Source of the DNA: Diphasiastrum complanatum
Lineage: Eukaryota > Streptophyta > Lycopodiopsida > Lycopodiales > Lycopodiaceae
DNA: 64,000 bases
Assembly: GCA_029204225.1 (NCBI GenBank)
Contig: CM055100.1
Span: 49,397,083-49,461,082 of the forward strand
Direction of reading: 5' to 3'
The notes under the pieces are model-generated. The model ran no database searches. It was not told where the DNA came from and saw nothing but the letters and a program-made list of their open reading frames with translations. The position numbers and the translations under genes are program-made. Below are positions 57,320 to 64,000 of the stretch, in pieces (the first letter of the stretch is position 1; each line of letters opens with the position of its first letter).

Positions 57320-58601
57320 ATGGCAAGTAGTTCTTCTTCTTCTATTCCTATAGTTGTAACTCAGTACGTAGCCACATCTGAGTCATCCTCCTCTGATATT
57401 CCTAATGAAAGTTACTATTATAAAGTCACTCCTTCAAGTTCTCATCCTAATACCCTTTGTGTTTTCCCATCAACAATAACATCTAAAATTTCTCATTTAA
57501 CTACTTTTCAGGAAATGACACCTTTAACACAACTTGTTACAAATTTGTGTTCTTCATCTTCAGATTCAGATATTAGAGAAACAACATTGCAAGATCATTT
57601 TGATGAATCAGAAGAGTTAGTTAGTGATGATTCATATGATTCAATTCACTCAGTCATGGATTCAAGTAAATCTACGGATCCCCGTCAATCAATTCATGTT
57701 CGACGTGTTCACATATTCGAAGAAAGTCCACTTCTCAAATCCAGAATCCAGTCAAATCCAAAGAGCTATATTTGTTGAGAATCTTTATTTTTCTGATACT
57801 GTTAAACCAATAGAGGCAAACCAACAACAACCTGATGTTCAAGCAGATAGTCCCACACCTTCTGGACCTATTCACACAACTACAGATGTCATGGGGTCAA
57901 TATACAAATATGATTTCAAAATAAAGGAAAGATATAAGAGAAACTTGAAATCTTCACCTATTTTGACAAAACGTCAAAAACAATTGATTACAAGAGAAGA
58001 GATTCGAAAGGTACAATGCATTATTTGTTGTTCATCTTATTGCTTAAAGAAATTAAACAACAAAGAGATCAAAGAGTTGAGATCCAATTCTTTTTTTGCG
58101 AAATAAAGATGAAAAGAATTACTATTTGTGTGCCACAGTGAGACCCAACAAAAACTCGTATACATATTTTTTAAATACAACGGAGGTTTGTCGAAAAGCC
58201 TACAAACTTGTTCATGCAATTAGAAATTCACGCCTTCAAAGAATGCACGCACGACTTCAAAAAGATCCAACATTGTGAGGAACACTGTAGGGTAGAACTG
58301 TGCCGGATGCTTTGAATGCTACGGTTGGCTAAAACATTTTGTAGATGTGCATGGAGAAAAATTATCAAATTCATTATATTTTCACCTGCCAGATAATTTT
58401 ACAAAATTGGAGATATTTTTTATGTACAAGGCGTTCGCGAAGACAAAAAATGTTGCCTATTTAAGTTACTCGTATTTTTTTAGGATTTGGAAGAGAGATT
58501 TTGGTTTGGTGAAGATTCCAAAAAAATCACGAATGACAGTTTGTTCGACATGCAAGTTGTTAAAGTCTGCCAAACAACTAGCAAAGACCAATGATGAGAA
58601 A
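57320..58601 (+). pseudogene. Gene fragment resembling the N-terminal part of DUF7869 transposase-like proteins
   Basis: The ATG at 57320 opens a Ser-rich, acidic 150-residue start. After a frame change near 57765 comes a basic, cysteine-containing region: 'VQCIICCSSYCLKKLNNKEI', 'FLNTTEVCRKAYKLVHAI', 'GWLKHFVDVHGEKLSNSLY', 'HLPDNFTKLEIFFMYKAF', 'YFFRIWKRDFGLVKIPKK' and 'VCSTCKLLKSAK'. This order of motifs is what I recall from proteins of animals, algae and early plants that continue into a DUF7869 (transposase-like) domain. A GTAACA donor at 58601 follows; the next exon is lost where a Copia element begins (~58740). Frameshifts at T- and other runs (57765, ~58095, ~58320) and stops show it is dead. 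Confidence 0.4.
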
Positions 58602-58739
58602 GGTAACAATTAATTAACTTTCAGTACTTTAAAAACTTTATTTTTTTTGTTGATTTTTTAGTTTTCAAATTATTAATGTTATGATATTAAAAAGTAATAG
58701 CATGTGTTTGATGTCCATCGCTGGACAGTAAGCCATTGA

Positions 58740-60495
58740 TTCCTTGGTTAGCATTCGTGGCAGCTATGTATTTTGATTCGGTCGATGATAATGCTACTGA
58801 GGTCTACTTTCAGATGTTCCAAGATATTGGGCCTTGATTGTATAAAAATACAAATCCAGAAGTCGATCTTCTGGTGTCGATATCTCCTGCCCAATCTGCA
58901 TTTGTGTATCCTTAAAAAATATGGGTAGATTGGCTACCTCCATAACAGATGCTAATATGTTTGGTTGCTTAGATATACTTCATGGCCTTCATGAGAGCTT
59001 TCCAATGAGTTGGCCCTGGACGGCGATAGGAATTGGCTGAGAGAGCTGATGGAGTATGCCAAGTTGGGTTGAGTGTAGAGCATAGCATACATGAGTGACC
59101 CGATGATGGAGTGAAACATATATTGTTTTATTTCATCCTTCTCTGCCTCGGATCGTGGACACTGCTCCTTTGACAGCTTCAGACCAATCAGGTTGAGTGG
59201 GTAGCTCAATTTGCAATTGTTCATTCCATATTTTTTCAGCACATTAGTGAGATATCGTTGTTGATTGATGAAAATCTATTTGTTGGGTCGATCTCGATAG
59301 ATCTGGATTCTGCTACAATAGTGGGCTGGACCCATATCAATCATTTTGTACTCTTGTGCTAGCATGCATTTTGTATCCTTCAATAAACTCAAATTTTTAC
59401 TAAATAGTAACGTATCATCGACATAAAGAGCGATGATAATGAAGGAACTAAAAACAGACTTGAAATAAACATTTGAGTCTACCAAGTTTGGAATAAAACC
59501 ATTCTCGATTAGAAATACGTTGATCTTTTGAAACCAGGCTCTTGGTGATTGTTTCAAACTATAGAGAGCCTTGTGAATTTTGCACACTAGGTGCTTCTTA
59601 CCCTTCAACTTGTATCCCTCTAGTTGCGACATATAGATTTTCTCTTCTATAGTCTCGTTGAGAAAGGCAGTTTGGACATCTATTTGATGGACTTCAAGAT
59701 CTGCTGCAACTGCATAGGAGAGTAGAAGTCGAATCGAAGTATGCTTGATGATAGGATTGAAGGTCTCTGAATAATCCAGATCTGGAATCTGGGAGAAGCC
59801 TTTGGCGACAAGCTTTACCTTGTATCGATTTAATCTACCTTCAACATCATACTCCACTTTGAATATCTTGCATTGAATCGGGTTTTGATCCTTTGGCAGA
59901 TCAGTGACAGTCCGTGTTTGATTCTCAATAAGAGAATCGAATTCAGTGTCCATTGCAGCTTTCCACTGGTCAACATCAGGTTCCACTTGTCGAGGTTCAG
60001 ACTCATTGTTGGAGTCGGTGCCGAGCTTGTGATCAGTTTCAAGTTCGAAGTTGTCTACTCTGGAATTTGAAGTCGATGGAGCTTTTCTCTTGTGGTCGAA
60101 GAATTTGTCTTCCACAAAAATGACATCTCTACTGGTGAATGATTATTGACTGTCCAAGTTGTAGAGCTTGTATGCCTTGTGATCTCGAGAATAGCCGATG
60201 AAGATTGATTTTCTGTTGGTGTTGTCCAGCTTCTTTCTTAGATCTTCGGGGATCTGAGAGTAAGCTATGCATCCAAACACTCGAATATGCTTGAGTGATG
60301 GCTTTGATCCTATCCACACCTCATAAGGTGTTTTGCCATTCATGGCCTTAGTGATGGATCGATTTTGTAGATAGGCAGCTATAGTAATAGCTTCTGCCCA
60401 AAATTTCTTTGGAAGAGAAGCATGGGCTGGCATGCTCTTGGCACTTTCGATGAGTGTCTGATTCTTCCTCTCAGTTATACCATTGGACTGAGGTG
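58740..60495 (-). pseudogene. Copia pol: integrase end, reverse transcriptase, RNase H start
   Basis: Best preserved reverse transcriptase of the window: 59276-60115 is open for 279 aa with 'DVDQWKAAMDTEFDSLIENQ', 'DVQTAFLNETIEEKIYM', 'HKALYSLKQSPRAWFQKI' and 'ALYVDDTLLF' (YVDD). Integrase C-terminal part at 60129-60490 ('FWAEAITIAAYLQNRSITKA', 'VWIGSKPSLKHIRVFGC'). RNase H begins at ~59170 ('FHSIIGSLMYAMLYTQPNLA') and breaks off near 58740. The right edge at 60495 is cut by the LTR starting at 60503. Confidence 0.85.
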
Positions 60496-60502
60496 AGTAG
60501 TG

Positions 60503-61611
60503 TTGGAAATTAAGCCCATAGTTGCATCCTTGGAATCATAACTTAGACAACCAATTTATTTGAAGGACGTCTACAATGGACTTTCGGCTGATCTCCAACA
60601 AAGGGTAACCAACCCCATCATAATTTCAAGTTTAGATGTGAAGTTTACTAGCTTGAAGTCATTGAAGACTTGGCCATCTTCATGGACTTCCACAAACTTG
60701 CATTTGGAACAAGTCTGTAGATTTACATTACTTTTTGAATAGTATGTAGAAATATACTAAGTGTCACAGTTCACATTTTTTGCACTTTTCAAAAACTGCA
60801 ACACTTACCTTCGACTTCTTTTGTTCAATTATTTTTTTGAAGAAGTCAACTTGTTTACAGTTCAACAGTTTAATTTTTCAATAGCTTCACCTTTTTTCGC
60901 ATTTTCTTGAAAAATGCAAAGAGAGAGAAAATTACAGAAGGTCCTCTATTTTTAGGGGTTAAACTGTTAAAGACACCTTTGCCAACTTTTTGAGGGCAGC
61001 TTAAACTTGTTTTAAGAGCACCTTCGGTTCTTTCATTTTTTTTGAAAAGTGTGAGAAAGTTGAACTGCTAAGTCTATCTTCGCCTTTTGAGGGCACCTTC
61101 AACTTTCTAAGGGCACCTTAAAACTTGTTTAAAGGCACCTTCGACTTTTTTGCAAAAACCCAAAAGGAGAGAAAATGCTGAAGGTTGTCTGTTTTGAACG
61201 AGGAACGTTCCCAGCCACTTCCTAAAATTTGCGACGTTCTTGTCCGCATCAACGATCCTAACATGTTGGTCGTATATATACTATGTATAGTTGTCACAAA
61301 AGACATATACTTCCAAGTACAACGGCTTTCTTGATTAGGTGACAAACATTCAATGTAATTAATACACAGATGAAATCTAGAAATAGATCATCCAAGCACA
61401 GATTACAAGTTGCTCCATCCATGAGTTGTATTATTTGAGCCTCCCAATTACGTCGTCAATTTTTGGTTGTAATTGCTATTTGTATTATGCTTTAGTGTAA
61501 TATAGTAGTAGCAGCTTTTCTATCTGTGTATAATGTAGATGAATGCTTGTTGTGATTGAATAAACTTTATCGATGTTTGATCGTGCTTGTTTACTCACTC
61601 TGATCAGAACA
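60503..61611 (+). repeat. Copia-type LTR, plus orientation
   Basis: Begins TGTTGGAAATTAAGC directly after the broken integrase and ends near CAGAACA at 61611. It is related to the LTR at 49342-50173 read in the opposite direction, including the end words TCTGTGTATAATGTAGATG and CTCTGATCAGA. Neither a primer site nor a polypurine tract adjoins it, so it may be a solo LTR. Confidence 0.6.
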
Positions 61612-61809
61612 CGAACGTCTATGACTCCTTAGTTTTTGATTAGATGATGGTTGTCTTCGATGCCTGAGGAACTCGTGATATCATATTGCTCTTTCAGAAC
61701 CAAACTTCACATTAAATCTGACTTCCAGTAATACCACACACAAACCATTTCTAATCTCTTTGGTGGACTGTACTCTTGTTTTGAGAGTATATATTAATTT
61801 TTAAGATCC
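61612..61809. other. Spacer
   Basis: No feature recognised. Confidence 0.3.
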
Positions 61810-61967
61810 TGTTGGGCAATTAGAGCACTTAATGCTGCAATTATATTCAGCATAAACTTTCTATTAGACTATTTTTGCATCTAGAAGTTGATTGTAACAG
61901 GAGAGCTATTCCGCAATATCCCTGCTCTCTTCTTCGTTCGCATTCTTCTATCTCCCTTGCCCCATCA
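61810..61967 (+). repeat. Short (158-bp) 5' LTR of a Copia element
   Basis: TGTTGGGCAATTAG to CCCCATCA, followed by a degraded primer site TAGTATTAGAGC at 61972. Gag follows 55 bp further on. The length is short for a Copia LTR but within the known range. Confidence 0.65.
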
Positions 61968-62036
61968 GATTAGTATTAGAGCATAGCTCAAATAAATCGA
62001 GAGATTAAGTTTGTTCCATTTATATTACTATTATCA

Positions 62037-62802
62037 TGTCTCAACTTGGTAGCTCTTCGTCATTATTCAACGAGGCTAGAATCATTGACAAGTTCAATGG
62101 TTCTAACTTCTACATCTAGAAGTTAAAACTCCGGATGATGTTGATAAATAGAGATCTTTGAGATATAGTAGAAGGTGCTGACCTGAAACCAGAAGATGGT
62201 GATCAAGCTGGAAGATCAAAGATTAGAAGGCCTTAGTATGTATCACACTCAATCTGGCCGACTCCCAAATATTCCACGTTACCACATGCAAAACCTCTAA
62301 GGATGCATTAGATTTGTTATCAAATCTCAATGAGACTCATGATGTAACCACTAGATCACATCTTAGAAGGAAGTTCTTTGCTCTTAGCATGTCTGATTCT
62401 ACTGCCATCACTTCTCACATCAATAGCTTCAAGTCTTTATTGGATCAATTATCAACTGTAGGATGTTCTATTCAAGATGATAATGCCATCATGACCTTGC
62501 TTTCTTCTCTTCCAAAATCGTATGAACACTTTGTGGTGATGATCTCCACACAACCCGACCTCACTCTTCAAAAGGTGATCGGTCATCTTCTTCAAGAAGA
62601 AATGCGGAGAAAGACTAGCAGCCTATCCATCAAAGACAAATCCATGGCTCAAGAAGAAAGACTATTCCAAGGGCAAGAATCAAGTGTAGCAGCAACAACG
62701 GAAGCTGATGGTGGCGATGAATACATCTCTAACGAGATGTCCGACTACCTGGCTGAACATGGTATTAAAAGACAGTTCACCACTTCCTATTCACCTCAAT
62801 AG
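62037..62802 (+). pseudogene. Copia gag joined in frame to a piece of integrase
   Basis: The ATG at 62037 starts 'MSQLGSSSSLFNEARIIDKF' and the usual gag N-terminus with stops near 62118. From 62314 to 62802 a clean 162-aa frame carries gag ('HLRRKFFALSMSD', 'AIMTLLSSLPKSYEHFVVMI', 'LLQEEMRRK'). Then, after 'ATTEAD', it jumps straight to the integrase block 'GGDEYISNEMSDYL' and 'FTTSYSPQ'. The zinc knuckle, protease and front of integrase are missing, so an internal deletion has fused gag to integrase without loss of frame. It ends at a TAG and nothing of pol follows. Confidence 0.75.
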
Positions 62803-63207
62803 AATAATATTTCAGATCAATGATAATCCAATCCATCATTAAGTCCCTTTTTGAGCTCAAAAAGGGCCTCTTCCTTGACTAAACAAGTTTCTTAATCATA
62901 ATTAGTGTAATACTAATCCATCCTACATGGCACCTTTACCATGGGTTACCACATAGAGTGAGCATGAGTTAAGAGCTATCTCTAAGATCTATTTTCATAG
63001 ACTTTAGTAGGTTTGTTACATAGACTATACTAGGGTAACCTTAGAGTAGGACAAAGCCTATCATTGAATGCCATCCCAAAAGTACAACACATAGGACCTA
63101 GGCATGACACAATACTCCATGTCTAGCTCATTTCAAATGCATACTTCAAACTAACATTATGCCAAATTCATTTTTGAAGATTTTCTTGGACCTTGGACTT
63201 TTTCAAG
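62803..63207. other. Intergenic, nothing recognised
   Basis: No sustained frame. Confidence 0.4.
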
Positions 63208-63558
63208 ATGGGAACAAAATGTCACTTGCATGTGAACTTAGAGAAGGAGTATTTCACAACCAAAGCTGCATGGGGTGTTAACCTGAACTCATACGAAATG
63301 CATTGTTGGAGGTTAAAAGGAATGAAAAATATCTATCTATGGGTAAAAGGTGATTTGTATCCACCTAATCCATTGACCAATATTTCTCCTCAATTTTGTG
63401 ATGTACATAGTTTGTTAAGGTTCGTTGGTGATGGTGCCAACAGACTTCCTGGCTACTGTCAAGTTATGGATTCTCGAAGAATCCAAGATGAAATGCTAGC
63501 GAATAGTGCAAACATTCATATTACATACATGAATGAGCAATTAAATGTGAAGAATTGA
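63208..63558 (+). CDS. Unidentified 116-aa ORF, possibly an exon
   Basis: The ATG at 63208 follows a TTTCAAG that could also be a splice acceptor. The frame is open for 116 residues with good protein character: 'EKEYFTTKAAWGVNL', 'MKNIYLWVKGDLYPPNP', 'FCDVHSLLRFVGDGANRLPG', 'SRRIQDEMLANSANIHITYM'. I do not recognise the family. No stop or frameshift interrupts it, unlike most nearby sequence. It may be an exon of a gene extending upstream or a remnant of an unclassified transposon. Confidence 0.4.
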   Translation: MGTKCHLHVNLEKEYFTTKAAWGVNLNSYEMHCWRLKGMKNIYLWVKGDLYPPNPLTNISPQFCDVHSLLRFVGDGANRLPGYCQVMDSRRIQDEMLANSANIHITYMNEQLNVKN

Positions 63559-64000
63559 AAAAGATTATTTATGTTAGATATAGGAGTCTTATGTTTTTTA
63601 CATCAAGCATCTAGGTGTAGGATGTTGATAGGAATAAATTTGGCATAGATGGCAAATTATGCATTTCCACTTGTAATGCCACTATTGAGCCAAAATAGAG
63701 TAAGAGGCTAAACACGTGCCAATCAGAGTGTAGACAAGTGTAAATCTTTTGTTTGATGAATTCCAAGAGGTCCAATAGGATTTAGAGGTGGAACCTTGTG
63801 AAGTCCAATAGGAAATTGAGGTGGGCTTGAATATAGTCCAATAGAATTAAGAGGTGCATGGATCAATGGTCCAATAGGATCAAGAGGTGACAAAGTATGG
63901 TCCAATCATAGTTAAGCATAGTGGTAGCTCGTGGATCTACTAGTATCATTGTACTCCTCATTTTGGATCCAATTTATTTGGTGATTTCATGGATTTTGTG
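63559..64000. repeat. Region with dispersed GTCCAATAGG(A)TT-AGAGGTG words
   Basis: Five imperfect units, 30-40 bp apart, between ~63770 and 63905. The same words occur in the LTR at 53464-54205, so this may be part of a related LTR running off the window edge. No gene. Confidence 0.5.

Noticed and set aside
1-64000. tRNA, rRNA or organelle DNA
   Set aside because: No cloverleaf with a plausible anticodon arm, no rRNA core word and no organellar gene was seen; tRNA-like strings are retroelement primer sites.

Overview
The window looks like nuclear DNA of a land plant with a large, transposon-rich genome. Coding regions are split by GT-AG introns. LTR retrotransposons carry plant-style primer-binding sites (TGGTATCAGAGC and TGGCGCCGTTGCC types). 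One gene predicts a plant chloroplast-type HAT/TPR protein, another a plant seed-maturation-like small protein. A seed-free plant such as a fern or other early-diverging lineage is my guess, from the mix of decayed transposon families, but the sequence does not settle it.

Layout: 1-2.5 kb holds two nested Copia fragments on the minus strand. At 3.0-3.3 kb lies a small intact gene (81 aa) with a seed-type promoter motif. 4.2-5.2 kb is another Copia fragment. 5.5-26.4 kb behaves like one minus-strand Copia element: its two 1.2-kb LTRs lie 20 kb apart, with matching flanks, a polypurine tract and a primer site. Into it a stack of other elements has been inserted. That stack holds a Gypsy-type element without pol, with 742-bp LTRs in tandem. 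Its interior carries host-gene exons in antisense, among them a fragment resembling the autophagy receptor NBR1. The NBR1-like piece is in turn split by a 4.7-kb LINE flanked by an unusually long 277-bp direct repeat. A 241-bp near-perfect inverted repeat follows.

26.6-28.1 kb is a decayed unidentified gene, then AT-rich DNA to 30.8 kb. 30.9-45.0 kb (minus strand) is the main host gene: ten exons join in frame into a 799-aa HAT/TPR protein with a transit-peptide-like start and one repeat unit per exon. Its first intron contains Gypsy remains.

46.5-53 kb holds a short LTR with an inverted partial copy, a foldback MITE and a 3.5-kb Copia element with its 3' LTR. 53.5-54.2 kb is an LTR with primer site.

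55.0-58.6 kb is the most unusual part. Two decayed head-to-head genes encode a ParB-fold-like protein (minus) and a protein resembling the N-terminal part of DUF7869 transposase-like proteins (plus). A family of palindromes (TATGCTnAGCATA) is scattered only through the introns and leader of these two genes. The remainder (58.7-64 kb) is Copia remains, an LTR, a gag-integrase deletion derivative, an unidentified 116-aa ORF and a short tandem repeat.
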